Assembly (NCBI GenBank): GCA_958422185.1
Contig: CATZNW010000018.1
Span: 1-48,715 of the forward strand
Reading direction: 5' to 3'
Source: an uncultured Clostridium sp.
GTDB lineage: Bacteria > Bacillota > Clostridia > Oscillospirales > Acutalibacteraceae
Length of the DNA stretch: 48,715 bases
Shown here: positions 35,201-46,400 of the stretch, one piece after another
Layout: each line of letters starts with the position of its first letter
How positions within the stretch are numbered: the stretch's first letter is position 1
The notes under the pieces: generated by a model
Seen by the model: the letters and a program-made list of their open reading frames with translations, nothing else
Told to the model about the DNA's origin: nothing
The model's database searches: none
Program-made: the position numbers and the translations under genes

Positions 35201-38200
35201 AGCTGGCCGAATACGGAATCGTCGGTGATTACGTCGGCAAGCAATGTAAACAGCATAAGCAGTAATTCCTCATTAGAACCGGTATATTGCTGCAATCTTG
35301 AGATAATATAATTAAGAGGAATTATACTCAGATCGGTATTTGCAATCGCACCGATAATTGTGATTAAAATATTGCTGTCGGGAATATACTGTGAAAGTAT
35401 GTTGTTAAACGGATTGATGATTTTATCATCTATAACTTTTGGGAAGGTTGGAGCGGGCTGTGCAAGAATTGCTTTAAGTCCTTCCAGTTCGCCGAAGATC
35501 GGTTCAAGTGCCGTATCCACTAAGTTACTTAAATATGAATCAGACGCAATGTTAACTACGGTTCTGAGAAGTTCCAGAATTCCGGATACGGGAGCATTAA
35601 GGAAGGTTCCCAGTATATCTGAAACCATTTCTATAACAATAAGAGTTGCCTCTTCGCCTGTAGTGCCATCCGGAAGAGTTTTAACGTAATCAATTTTCAT
35701 TGTTTCGCAGAGGTCGCCGAATACAGTTGCAATAACGTTTTCATAAACGCCTGCGTCTACAAGAAGTACGCCAAGTATGGACGGGATAACGCCGAGCGAA
35801 TCAACAAGGCTTGTATAGAAGCCGTCCTTGTCGCCGTCGCTGAAATTATATCCGAGATCGGTTGCATATCCGGAAGCGGCAACATCAGCCCAGCTGAATT
35901 TCTCCGTGAGGCCGTTGTCAATAACATCTGAACGAACGGCAATTGCACTTGGTGAAAGGATTCCGTTTACTGCACTTGTAATAAGTGTATACGTGTTGTC
36001 CGGGAAGACAACGTCTTTTTTGGCGATGCTTTCTATAACATCTTCAAGGTTATCGTTAATCAGTGATTCAACAAGAACATATGTCTGAGTAACAATATTT
36101 GAAAGATTTTCCTTTGTGTATACCTCGTCGGGATCAACCGGGCCGTTAGCGTTTGCGTTTGCCGAGCCGTCAGCATTTGCGCTGCCTGCGTTGAGTACTT
36201 TGAGGTATTCGGTAACAAGGTACATAACCTGATCGGCCTGATCCTCGCCGAAAACGTTAGTAACGGTTGTAACAACGCTGGAGAGGACTCCGTCAACTTC
36301 ATCAAGCTGGTAGCCGTTCATATATGAATTGGAAAGGAGAGTTGAAAGTAGCGAGTCAAGCGCGCCTATTAACCCTTTGGCAACATTCTGGTTTTCGCCG
36401 TCACTTACTACGTCAGACAAGTTATTATTCAGTGAATCGATCAGCGGTGCGATAATTGTATTCAAATTAAAACTGCTTCCCGATCCGCCGGTTGAAGGAT
36501 CGTTGCCTCCTGAGGGCGGTAATGGCTCAGTGTTTTCGTTTGCATCAATGATTGACACAACAATATCAATTATCGTATTAAGATTTGCAAGCAGGAAATA
36601 AGCGCTGAGGGTATCAAGACCAACATAGCCGTTTTCCTGTGTTTCGAATGTAAAGGAATCCGGATGATCCCTCGTTACAAGGAATAAACCGTTGAAGATA
36701 TCTGTCAGGATACTTGTTTCGCCAAACAGATCAACAGAGTTCAGAAGTGCTGTAACGATCGGAATCTTAGAAGTTATATCGTTTTCCGTATCTGAAACAA
36801 CATCGTTAAGAATATCCGTTAACGCATTGAGCCAGTTGTTGATAAACATATCAACAAATGTGCGCAAAATGCTGGACGCATCGTCCGTTCCTACAAGATC
36901 CTTAAACTGCTGAACGCTTACATTATATCTGCATCCGTCATCAGTATAGTCAAATTCGCCGAATTCCCAGTCAGAGGAAACATTGTATTTCTCAAGGAAT
37001 TTCTGGCCGAGGTCATTAATGATCGCCGGGAACGCAACAAGCAGGTTGTTGATGCCTCTGTTGGAAATTTGACCCTTGTCATTATAACTCTTGGGGTCCT
37101 CCCCGTGTTCCGCCACATATTCGTCAACAGTTTCCGTTGCGAATGTTACAAGCTGTGTTACAAGCTCGCCCACAGCTTTTTTGGTATCGGGATCTTCGCC
37201 TTCTCCGGCAACGCCGAGATCTTTGACTGCAAGATCCGCAATACGGGAGTCTACATAGTAAATGTTAAAGATAACAGGTACTCTTCTGTATTCCTTTGCG
37301 TTTTCCCCTTCTCCAACAGTTACATAATTCAGTTTGTTGTCAGCAGTATACTTTGTTCCGTATGGGCCGGAATAGGGATCGCCGTAGGTATATGTGCCGT
37401 CTCCGTTTTCCGTACGGTTATAATAAGTATAGGTATATTTATTGTCCCCGAGTATCCAGTGCAGGAGCGTGGGAACGATAACGTTAAGGTCGAGGCTGAG
37501 TGTTCCGACGCCTTCGTCGCTGCCGCCGTCCTGCGTATAGTCTTGATCAGGCCATATATTTGCCAGAAGAATGCCAACGACTAAGTTAAGAAGATCCATG
37601 CCCCCGGCACCGTAAATGTCTCCCTGGCCGTTGAAGATCAGCGGAATAAGGACTTCGTCTATAATTACAACGAGAACCGGAACAAGATCAAATATGGCTT
37701 CTACCGTACGATTGGCAAGATTGGAATAAACATCTTTAAGCGCGGAAGCCAAATCCACCTTAGTAGTAAGAAGGTTGTTGAGTATCTCACTGAGATTTGC
37801 TCCAATTACAGGCAGTTTATCAGCGTCCGGATCCAAATACTCGCTGATCGTATCGTTAAGACATACGTTTACAAACTCTACCCATATTTCAGAGGTAACA
37901 TTGTAATCGTCGTATTCATATGAGGAAATTACGTTTTGAGAAACGTAATTGATGTCTAAAACCTCTTTGGCGGAAGCAGAATAGTTGTGGTTCAGACGGC
38001 TGCCGGCGCCGCCCATAACATATTCGTTGATGTAATATATGCCGAACCTGCCGTCAACATAATTTTTCAATGTTGAGGTGTAGGGGGATGAAGCGATGAA
38101 AGCGTCAAAATCTCCTCCGTCGGGATTCCAGTTTGCCAATTCTTCAATTACATCCAGACTAAAGCGAGAAGTATAATTTAGGGTATATCCCAATACTTCA

Positions 38201-39702
38201 TTTGTAGCTTCGCTGCTGTTATTATAATCATTTTTGATGCTGGCTAAATTAGGTTCGCTTGCAACAAAATTGTATTTTTTTGCAAGATTATACAGCAGAT
38301 TGAGTTCTTCCTCGTCAAAATAGGAAGCTTCCATTGCCGCGTGCGCTTCGTCAACGCTGGCGAACGTGCCGTTCTGAACAAGCAGTGATTCGGCAGCGCT
38401 GTTATACCAGCCTTCAGTTTGATATACTTCCTGCGTTGGGAGCGGTGTATTGCTGAATATAGGCATCCAGAATTGCACGGTTTCATATACGCCCTGAAGC
38501 AGATACCGGTTGTTATTTGTAAAAGCAGGGTCACTAAAACCTAACAATACGGCAAAATTATCTGCAAACAGTTTCCAGGTAAAACCGGTGGTTGCGTCAT
38601 AAGCGGAGTTGTACCAGTATTTTCCCGGCTCAAAGGTGATCGTTATCTCTTTGCCTATAAACTGCTCCGCAAAGCTCTGTGCAAAAGAGTAAGTCGCGTT
38701 TCCGTTTGACAGCAGTATGCCCGCGTTTTGAAGCGTATCCGCTGTGAGCTGATGGTTGTAATAGTAATAGAGCGCGTCAAGAAGCGTAAGTGTTGCGCCT
38801 TCCTCCGTGATATGAGCCAGGCCGGCGTAGTAAGACACATAGCCGATAAACGGATTCAGATCGATGTCGTCTTCTGTATCGGAGGTGCCGTTATCGTATA
38901 TGTTTCCGTTTGCCTGAACCTCAGTAGCCCATTCCGCAAGGGTGGTCTCGCCGTCCTTAAGAAGAACGCCGCCGATATTTTCGCGGGAAGCAACGATGCC
39001 GCTCATTCCCATGTTGCTAAGAGTACTGAAAATGGTAGAGTAGTTCTCCGCGCTGGAATCATTGTAAAGAATAAAGTATGCACTTGTATCCTGTCTGGCT
39101 ATGTTGAATCCGCTGCTTCCGAGAAGGTCGTTCAGCATATCGTCTATCTGACCGTTCATTACATAGTAGGAATCATCATAAGCAGAAAGCAATGCATCCA
39201 GCTTTTCAAGAGTTGAACTGCAGAAATCGCCGAGAACTCCGTCTGCATCCTGGTTGTCATTACACATGGTATACAGATTCCAGAAACTCATAGCTGCGTC
39301 AGAGTCTTCAAGATAAGCATATTTCTTATCGGAGAATCCGTCGTATGCAGTGCCTAAAACAGACTGAGCCGTTGCCTTAGGACCAACCAGGTCAAAAAGC
39401 GTCGGTGCAACCTGCCCCAGAAGTTCGCCGATAGGATTATCGGACTGCAAGATCGCATCCACATCAATGTCCGCGCCTTCAAGATCTTCCCTGAGAAGCT
39501 CTATCAGCGTCGGCGCGTATGTATTGACAAGTTCGTTAAGTCCGCTGTATGTAAGTTCAACGGCTTCGCCCTCGTCGGTTACATAGGTGAAGACCTGATC
39601 TTCCGGGTCATCCGCAGCGAACGCCGCGAAACCAACGGAACATGTGGTAATCACCATTACTACAGCCAGGAAAAAGCTGAGTAACCGTTTGCTCGTTTTC
39701 AT
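32293..39702 (-). CDS. Giant secreted helical repeat protein of unknown function (2469 aa)
   Basis: A typical signal peptide (MKTSKRLL, a hydrophobic core, cleavage near SVGFAAFAAD at about 29) sends it out of the cell. No LPXTG, SLH, lipobox, dockerin or catalytic motif is visible, so its attachment is unknown. Most of it is Leu/Ile/Asn/Asp-rich helix. Two low-complexity linkers (Pro/Gly/Ser-rich near 1070, Ala/Asn-rich near 1180) divide it. The C-terminal third holds two diverged repeats about 488 residues apart. Matching landmarks are SSYGATFSSAANTLRRCSTW near 1650 and KDYGQTYSSAARVIRNAGAW near 2138, each followed by WGFTD or WGVTD, and later by GYESAIIPLLNAF or GYTSTIVPLLEAF. The second repeat reaches the C-terminus. 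Expressed from its own promoter with a leader of about 130 bases. The signal peptide closely resembles that of the divergent giant protein. Confidence 0.85.
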   Translation of the reverse strand: MKTSKRLLSFFLAVVMVITTCSVGFAAFAADDPEDQVFTYVTDEGEAVELTYSGLNELVNTYAPTLIELLREDLEGADIDVDAILQSDNPIGELLGQVAPTLFDLVGPKATAQSVLGTAYDGFSDKKYAYLEDSDAAMSFWNLYTMCNDNQDADGVLGDFCSSTLEKLDALLSAYDDSYYVMNGQIDDMLNDLLGSSGFNIARQDTSAYFILYNDSSAENYSTIFSTLSNMGMSGIVASRENIGGVLLKDGETTLAEWATEVQANGNIYDNGTSDTEDDIDLNPFIGYVSYYAGLAHITEEGATLTLLDALYYYYNHQLTADTLQNAGILLSNGNATYSFAQSFAEQFIGKEITITFEPGKYWYNSAYDATTGFTWKLFADNFAVLLGFSDPAFTNNNRYLLQGVYETVQFWMPIFSNTPLPTQEVYQTEGWYNSAAESLLVQNGTFASVDEAHAAMEASYFDEEELNLLYNLAKKYNFVASEPNLASIKNDYNNSSEATNEVLGYTLNYTSRFSLDVIEELANWNPDGGDFDAFIASSPYTSTLKNYVDGRFGIYYINEYVMGGAGSRLNHNYSASAKEVLDINYVSQNVISSYEYDDYNVTSEIWVEFVNVCLNDTISEYLDPDADKLPVIGANLSEILNNLLTTKVDLASALKDVYSNLANRTVEAIFDLVPVLVVIIDEVLIPLIFNGQGDIYGAGGMDLLNLVVGILLANIWPDQDYTQDGGSDEGVGTLSLDLNVIVPTLLHWILGDNKYTYTYYNRTENGDGTYTYGDPYSGPYGTKYTADNKLNYVTVGEGENAKEYRRVPVIFNIYYVDSRIADLAVKDLGVAGEGEDPDTKKAVGELVTQLVTFATETVDEYVAEHGEDPKSYNDKGQISNRGINNLLVAFPAIINDLGQKFLEKYNVSSDWEFGEFDYTDDGCRYNVSVQQFKDLVGTDDASSILRTFVDMFINNWLNALTDILNDVVSDTENDITSKIPIVTALLNSVDLFGETSILTDIFNGLFLVTRDHPDSFTFETQENGYVGLDTLSAYFLLANLNTIIDIVVSIIDANENTEPLPPSGGNDPSTGGSGSSFNLNTIIAPLIDSLNNNLSDVVSDGENQNVAKGLIGALDSLLSTLLSNSYMNGYQLDEVDGVLSSVVTTVTNVFGEDQADQVMYLVTEYLKVLNAGSANADGSANANANGPVDPDEVYTKENLSNIVTQTYVLVESLINDNLEDVIESIAKKDVVFPDNTYTLITSAVNGILSPSAIAVRSDVIDNGLTEKFSWADVAASGYATDLGYNFSDGDKDGFYTSLVDSLGVIPSILGVLLVDAGVYENVIATVFGDLCETMKIDYVKTLPDGTTGEEATLIVIEMVSDILGTFLNAPVSGILELLRTVVNIASDSYLSNLVDTALEPIFGELEGLKAILAQPAPTFPKVIDDKIINPFNNILSQYIPDSNILITIIGAIANTDLSIIPLNYIISRLQQYTGSNEELLLMLFTLLADVITDDSVFGQLVGNQYPWLTDLITKYDSASLLNLIKDIVNSIQSPKEIQWIFNNYNKQSNNFEYPTGITAQDAEDAVDSLDDLVANLFPLLKEFGVVDQDNLGDLLNGFIFTNANITALAKAVYGGIETASQNDADGIFVFSPAQFADYLMDSSYGATFSSAANTLRRCSTWSQVGTVNWGFTDGSAKAQEGFVKALAALTRPANDILAAFLAEGDANLAAVAAQILRDFDVNVTTTNGNFNVQIILQNSTLTINFTNNDNPGSKTSSVVIDLVPVIEQLSILTIKGGNGYESAIIPLLNAFNVECKSYDQYLKDYSNAKDSILINILNPIVDFLNDVTSAPFDTLTAALPKLAAFLDGNGLGKAVNNLLAPITDLIDVLNDNGINVDSLIEQIAGKSLKDLLEDLIGMDLGNVKLELTNLDESLNIQDILIPLVNSLLKDNGINIKLDDIDWGALASLSNQGQVLVSVLRYIENVLIKNAAAINSLLSGIDAIKNNKTILNILDTIFGQIATAKKDDIVLAVFYLLLCEPTNVFFDYTGFEYKDYEFTYPTTVDMEFLTILGPMLDGLIGGLIPGGLSSLVVENLYTDNIISSLATGLYGAIEGVKINDSMNLTELLAMTDIDFSTDAVADLLENKDYGQTYSSAARVIRNAGAWSRVNANSLSWGVTDRDSFVHALCAVLRPLYGVLDVLLNDGSLGLFNLIYLPGSDGYTSTIVPLLEAFGCYNIKTQYQYRQDMSKEYDYILIDVLNPLLDKIEDLLNAPIQTLADMLPNLALFFANDGLLQIIENLLTPIKALLDAVQPIADVNDILVAAGLDIEKELQKLGLVGSNYSFDIYNLSDSLRPLIGKDNIVSLLNTVLGMIEVGGAPLALELMPIDWYQLASHGEVITDEASQASTHGGRVYVDADPNEVLIAVLRYLVETINYKDNYSIISNLIGGLIGSADDSISSVVDNVLGILTGETDQVISDLCGVLETLA

Positions 39703-39832
39703 AAATCATCTCTCCTTCTTTATATGACTTTGGGATAGTTTCCCATCGCGGGGGTCAGCAGCCATGCTAAGCAGAATAAAAGCCTTGTATATTCTGCTTT
39801 TAGGCGCAGTGATCCACGCGTACGAACAACAC
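39703..39832 (-). promoter_or_regulatory. Structured leader of the 2469-residue protein gene
   Basis: About 130 untranslated bases precede the AAGGAGAG site. A 10-bp perfect hairpin (AAGCAGAATA, 39769-39778, with TATTCTGCTT, 39790-39799) and a smaller TGGGA/TCCCA hairpin (39731-39745) lie in it, neither followed by a T run. It does not match a riboswitch class that I can recognise. Confidence 0.5.
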
Positions 39833-39838
39833 ACTATA

Positions 39839-39867
39839 TTTATACCAAATATAAGAAAGGAAGTCAA
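39839..39867 (-). promoter_or_regulatory. Promoter of the 2469-residue protein gene
   Basis: On the minus strand: TTGACT (39867-39862), 17 bases, TATAAA (39844-39839). Confidence 0.82.
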
Positions 39868-40247
39868 TAGTTTTTTAATAACCTGTTAACAAACAATCGC
39901 CGGAATCCGCTGAGGAAATATAGCTTTTTTTCAGAAAAACAAATCGGATCTATTCGAAAGCGGGTGTGAAAAGATCGAAAAACAAAGAATTGCATCGCAA
40001 TGCATATTACTTTACACTTATCTCACAGAAAATGTATGTGCCAAGCATTGAATATACAATATGTAGTTGTGTAAAGCTAATTGCCATTACAAAATTTACA
40101 AGCAGTAAAACGGTTGGTTCAATATAAATGTTAAGAATTTGTAAATTTTTTGTTAACATTTAGCAAAAAAACTGCTGTCAAAATACACAAAACGGGGCTC
40201 TGAATTTTGGCAAAACAACCAAAATTTTTATTTCGGAATTGTTAATA
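39868..40247. other. AT-rich centre of the divergent intergenic region
   Basis: About 380 bp with no gene, terminator or RNA gene that I can see. It is rich in A and T tracts and includes several TTAACA/TGTTAA-like words (for example near 40150) and a small ATTGC-ATC-GCAAT dyad near 39990. It may hold regulator sites. Confidence 0.4.
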
Positions 40248-40276
40248 TTGACTTTTTTTTAACGCTGTGCTTTAAT
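40248..40276 (+). promoter_or_regulatory. Promoter of the 2045-residue dockerin protein gene
   Basis: TTGACT (40248-40253), 17 bases, TTTAAT (40271-40276), with an upstream TG that could extend the -10. Confidence 0.7.
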
Positions 40277-40282
40277 GGTTAT

Positions 40283-40438
40283 AAATGGAGTAATCTATTA
40301 TATCCTATTCATAACTGGCTGCGGACAGGCAAAGCCCTGTTCGCCGTACTAATTCGGATTGCCCGGTGGTCAGAGTATGTAGCGGCTGGTTGGAAAATAC
40401 TTCATTTGCAAAAAAATAAAGTTTTGGAGGTAAAATTT
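40283..40438 (+). promoter_or_regulatory. Structured leader of the 2045-residue dockerin protein gene
   Basis: About 156 untranslated bases, with a GC-rich island at 40315-40395 in AT-rich surroundings. A hairpin GGACAGG/CCTGTTC (40323-40342, loop CAAAGC) and GC-rich pairing segments follow. The GGCAAAGCC word recalls cyclic-di-GMP-I riboswitches, but the rest of that consensus does not fit. No terminator precedes the gene. Confidence 0.45.
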
Positions 40439-43400
40439 GTGAAAAATAAATTCAGCAAAAAATTGCTTGCTTTATTTCTCGCGATTGTAATGGTCCTCAC
40501 AGCTTTTACCGGAGCGTTTTCCGCGTTTGCTGCTGATGAGTCGTATTATGACGGCAATATCAGCGACAGCCAGGTCAACGATCTCGGTTGGGTTGAACTT
40601 ACAGACGAGCAGACAGCGGATGCGTTGCTTGATTATCTTGACGATCTGCTTGCTTCGGCAAACATTGCTCCCATTGACTATCAATTATCACTGCCGGGTA
40701 TTATTGATATTAATATTGATAATGTCGTGCTGGACAGTGTTAACGGTCTTCTTGATCTTGCTCAGCAGGGTCAGGCGAACCTTGAAGCCAATTCGGGAGT
40801 TATGGGATCTCTCGGCGATCTGAAAAACGTCAGCCTCGAAGATTTCAAGAATCTGGAATGGGAGTCTGTTTCCACCGACGAAGTTGGCTGCGGCAAAGAC
40901 TTCAGAGCCAAGAATTCATCCATTGAAATTCTGACAACTATCTTTTCCGCTATTGAAAGGCTTACGGCTAACTGGAACGGAAGCAAGGCCGTACTCAAGC
41001 AGGTTCTTACAGGCCAGCTTTCTTTAGGAGCTCTTGAAATTGCGGTTGACCCGTATCCGATGATCAATGAACAGGCCTTAGCGCTTCTTTTTGGTGAGCA
41101 GTTGCCAGAAGGATATGAAAACAATCTTGTTCATCATATCGTAGCAAAACTTATCACCGAATTTACGGATTGGTTTACCGAGGAAGAAGCAGAACACATC
41201 TATAACGGCGACGCCGGCTATGAGCTTGATACGGTGCTTTTCAGGGCACTCAGCACGCAGCTGCTCCAGCAGATTAATGTTGAAGTTACATACCCGGACG
41301 GTACAAGCTCAAGAGATCATTACGGCACGTCCGACCAGGATCCGAATCTTTGCTATACTCCTGACGGAAATGTTTATATTTTCCAGTATAATGAAGATGC
41401 CAGCGAGGACGGTTCTGACGATGTTAATCTGATGTTGACACCGGATGAAACACTTTTTGAGTTCTCTTACGAGGCTCTTGAAGTTGCATGGAAAACAGTT
41501 CTTTCCACTACGCTCAGCCAGCTCAACAATGCCGATTACGGCTCTGTTCCGCATGACTATAACTACAGCGAGTGGTTTGAGAGCAAAGGCTACACTTGGG
41601 ATTATCTCAACGTTGCTAATAACTATTCCTCTACATATGTAGAGCAGTGGGCGTCCGAAACAGGTCTTGATCTTGAAACGGTTAAGGCAGATCTTACTTT
41701 CAACAGGGAACTTGTTGACGATCCTTCCTATAACTGGAGAGATATTAAGTCACAGTACCTGTTTAATAAGGTTTGCAGAAGCCCGCTCATGGTTTATTAT
41801 TTCCACGAGGAAACCGGTCCTCTTAATACCAATATTAAGTGCACCGGCACTCCGAATATAGATGCGTTCTTTGAGCAGGATTACTCTAATTATACATCTA
41901 TACTTGGCGGCTTCAATGATTTCCTTGTTGCTGCAGTTAAGGATTTCCTGCCTGACTACGCAGGCGAACTTGCAACAACCGGAAATACAACAAACGCTTC
42001 AACCATAGCAACAACGCTTGTTCCCAATGCTCTGAAAGTTGTTCAGTATGTAGCAGACGCTACGGATAAGAATATCCTTTCATATTTCTATAATAAGTAT
42101 GGTAGCAGCGCTGTTCTTAGCGAAGCAAACTTTGAAGAAGCTATGGTTCCGTTCCTTATCGCTTGCCTTGAGAATAATTTGGACGGTCTCCTTGGCCAGA
42201 TCCATAAAGACAAGTGGGATGCCTGCAAGGATGCAGAAGGCGTAGCCGTTGTTGCCCTTGAAGAATATTTATCCTATATTCTTCCTCATCTTGATTATTC
42301 AGAGATGATCACCAAGGATGAAAACGGTTATTATGATGTTGACCTGAACACGATCCTTGCTATGTGCCGCGACGCGGTAGGCTATGTAATGACCCAGTAT
42401 GTTCCGGTTTCTGATGCAAACGGCAATCCGTGGAGCATTTATGACGTAACGGCTGCTCAGACATATAATGAGCAGGTATCTTCTGGAACAGATATCTTGA
42501 GCCTTCTCAATTCCGTAATCGTATATTACGCGAATGAAAAAGGCGCGGGCTCACTGCTCGGCTGCATTAATCCGGATACGGCTGAATGCCTCATCACTCG
42601 CAGCAATACGATTTGGGAGAATATAGATATCGCTGTTAATCAGCTTCTTCCCGTTCTTGGCGAACTTCAGTTCGGCTCGAACGATAAATACGGCAAGTTT
42701 GATTCAGAAGACCTTATCTGGAACGATATCGTATCCGGTGTTCTCAATATCGGCGATACGGCAGGTCATGAAGAAACAGGCGGCGGCGGAATCACCAACT
42801 TTATTTATAGGCTTGCTACTATAATTGGTTCTCCGTCCATCAGCTCCAAGGGAGTTGACCTCGTTGTATATGATCTTGTTAAAGATCTGTTTAACGGAAT
42901 TCTGAATCCTCGTTACAGTGATTCGTATTATGCGGACAAGGACGCTGAAGTAGATGTAATTCCTGATGTTTCAGGCACAGCTGCTGCTGCCAATCCGTTC
43001 CACAACCTGATTCAGAGAGATGTGTTTGCAGGTACTGTAGGTGACGATACGGATATCGGCGTATTTGGTAAATTCGTTGTAAATGTTGCCGAAGCCTCCG
43101 GATACAAAGATTATCCGGATACCCTTTGGGAAGGCGCAATGTTTGTTGTAAATGCCGTTGCAAGCTTTGTTCCGGCATTCCTGCCCAGTATTCAGGAATA
43201 CGAGGTCGGCGATCTCGGCGTTTCCCAGAGCGCGGGCGCATCGTCTTCTTACAATTATTCAACGTTTAACTTTGATATAACGCTTGAAAACCTGGGCCAC
43301 GGTATTAACCGTTATATTAAGGATGATACCGGTGCGTTCAAACAGCAGTCACGTTCGTATATTCAGATCGACAGCATTGAAGCCAATAAGGGTAGCTTCA

Positions 43401-46400
43401 GCTTAACTGGTTATGATTCATATCTTGAACCCAGTGAGAGCACTACTGTTAATGTAAGCGGATCTGTTCCTCAGAGCGCTTTCGGCGGCGAGAACAGCAC
43501 GGTTGTATCCTTTATTATCAGCTATAGGATCCTTGATGAGGACGGTAATCCGTACGCATTGGATACCGATTCATCCGCAACCTATAACAAGACGTTTACA
43601 AAAACAGTTAACTATTCTCTTACAACTGTAAGCGACTGGTATAACCTTACCTATAACAGCGCTTCATCTGACAATCCGTTTACGGAAACAAACTTTGAAG
43701 CCGGTAACAGCCCTGCGACGGGCACTTATTCCTCGCTTACTACCCGTGTTGTAGAAGTTAACAACTTCTTATGGAGAGATTATGGTAACGTTCAGTATCC
43801 TAACGAGATCGTTGTCAGAACCTCTCAGCTGGATGATATCAACTATCCGCTGTACTTGATCAATGAAACTTCAGGTAAGGGTATTGACGGCGTTGCTGCT
43901 GTTAAAACCTTTAACGGAACAGATCATTTTGCCGTTACATGTGATCCCGAGACCGGCGATCTGGTAAACGTATTCTATTACGATTACTATAAAGACGGTC
44001 AGTGGGTAACAGATCAGAAGCTCAACAGACAAGCGGTTCTTGATCTTATGGCAAATGACTTCACGATCACGGATTACAGATTCCACGTTGTCTGCCCGTA
44101 TGAGCAGATTGATTCCTTCACGTTTGTTGACGGATACAAACCCGGCTCTCATGAGGTAGAGTATGACGAGGAAGGCAATTTCAGCATCATCTGGCTTCCG
44201 ATCGACAGCGGTAATTACAAGACTGTTCTTGATTATTCAAAGACGGAGCCCGGCGACGTTTCGCTTTCATCTTGCGTTCCCGGCATCGTACTTGCCTTTA
44301 ATAAGATCACTACAAGCGGCGGCAACGAGGTAATGGACTTCCTTGTTTGGGACCAGGAAACGCAGGTTTCACCCGGAACCACCAGTGACAGAGATGACAT
44401 TGGCTACCGTATTATTTCAAACTATCCGCAGACCTTTACAATGCCTATAACCGTAGCTGATGACTCAGGCGAGTCAGAAAGTGCACAGGCTGTATACAGC
44501 GAATCCGCTGCATTCATAAATAACTATACAACAACTGATGTTGAGGATGCTTCAGTTTATAGTTATTTCTATGATGCGGCTATGGGCGCTCTTGCTGCGC
44601 AGGAACTTCCCATCACAACAGATAATGCGCTTGCATACGGTTCAGTAAAGGCTAACAACACGGTTTATACAAGCACCACGAATCCGATTGGTGACGTTGC
44701 TTATAAACTTGCAACGGAAAGCGATCTGGCAGGAGAGGCTTATGCAGGACTTCGCGGAGACCTTTATGAAAACGGCGGCGTATATTATGTAACCCGCTAT
44801 TCAGACGGCTCCGGCTATGTATATGCAAACCCTGTATTCAAGCATGAAAAGGCAACTCCCGGAAACGGCCTTACCTTAACGGATGAAACGGTAAGCATAA
44901 ATCTTACCGGCAAAGCTCAGAACTATCAGGTTTATACGCTTGACGGTACAGATCTGAAGGCTGTTTATGTAAGAGAACCCGGTGAGGATGCCGTTGCGGA
45001 ATATCATCTTCTGAATGACATCCAGTATGTAAAAGAATGGCAGGATCTTGGCTCCGGCAGCGGAGAACTGTTTGAGGATCCGTATTATATGGATACGGCT
45101 GACCAGGCAACCACTGATTCCGGCAGCAAGCTCTATGACGAGATTTCCTTTACTTACAGGGATGCGGCTAACCGCCAGACTTCTTCCACAAACGATGAAT
45201 GGACGCTGAAGTTTGCTGAAACAAATTACGGCGTTGTAGATGATCCTGATCTTCGCGGACTTATCGCAAGAGCAGTTGATAAGGCGGAATATGCGCTTCA
45301 GCTTGTTAATGATCATCTTAAGGTTTCTTATGCTAAGACCTTGTTTGACAGGGTAAATCTGGTTAGATCAGATCTCAATAATGCAAACTTTGAAGTTATC
45401 AGCTATGAGAACATGGCGGCTGCCGGCCGCGCAGCAGAGTCTCTTATCTCTGTTGATTACTACAGGAGCTACTATCTTGTAGACGAATCCGGCGAGAAGC
45501 AGCTTGCGTTTGAATGCCTTGATTCAGCTTCAGAGGCACAGCTTGAAACGTATAACGAGATACACAGCACAGAATATGAATTATCAGACTTCGCTTCCGA
45601 AGTGGATAACACTAAGAACGTTTATTCTTCAAATGCAACTTCATTTGAAGTTAATGAAGCAATAAGAATGTTCGAACTGTATCTTGCCGGCGTTGAAGAG
45701 CGCGGATATATCGGCGATAAGCTTGAAGAAGAGATCTCCTGCGCTGTAAACGGCAAGTCTTGTGAAAACAAGGATTACAAGCAGACTTCTTATAAGTCGG
45801 TTTCTGTTGACGTTGAAAACGCGTCTTATGCTGTAGACGGCGCAACTTATACAGCTTCTTCTAATCCGGACGGTGTAACGTATACCGCAGATAGTTGGGC
45901 AGAGTTCATCAGTGCGCTTGATGCTGCCGTAGATGCTGCGGTTAACGCACAGTCCTATACTTATAAGGATGCCGGAATTTATAAACCTGCAGATAAAGAT
46001 AAATATATTTATCAGGTTTCTGACGTTTATGAATTAAGAACAAATCTTATGCGCGCTGAAAACGGTCTTACCGTTGCAGAGGCTGAGGAGCCTGAGGGCT
46101 ACACAGTATCTGCATTTGTAGGCGCATTTGCAGCACCCGGTTCAGTATACGGTACTTATGCAACAACTGGTGCAACCGTTTCTATCCAGACGGATGCCGG
46201 CGAGATCAGCGCAGTAACCGGCGATGACGGTAAGTTTACCCTTGAGAATGTTCCGGACGGTACTTATACCGCAACCATTACATATAAGTACGGCTTCGAC
46301 AGAACATTTAAGATCACGGTAGACGGCGCAAATGTTGAATCTACAACAATGGTTGGTATCATTGCCTGCAACTGGAACGGTGATGGAAATATCAACGCAC

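Noticed and set aside
37069..37584. 171-codon open frame opposite the giant repeat protein
   Set aside because: It is antisense to a continuous long frame with a signal peptide and repeats, and shows no ribosome site or family features.
40315..40395. Cyclic-di-GMP-I riboswitch
   Set aside because: Only the GCAAAGCC word fits; the flanking conserved bases and tetraloop-receptor pairing expected for the class are missing, so I leave the leader unassigned.
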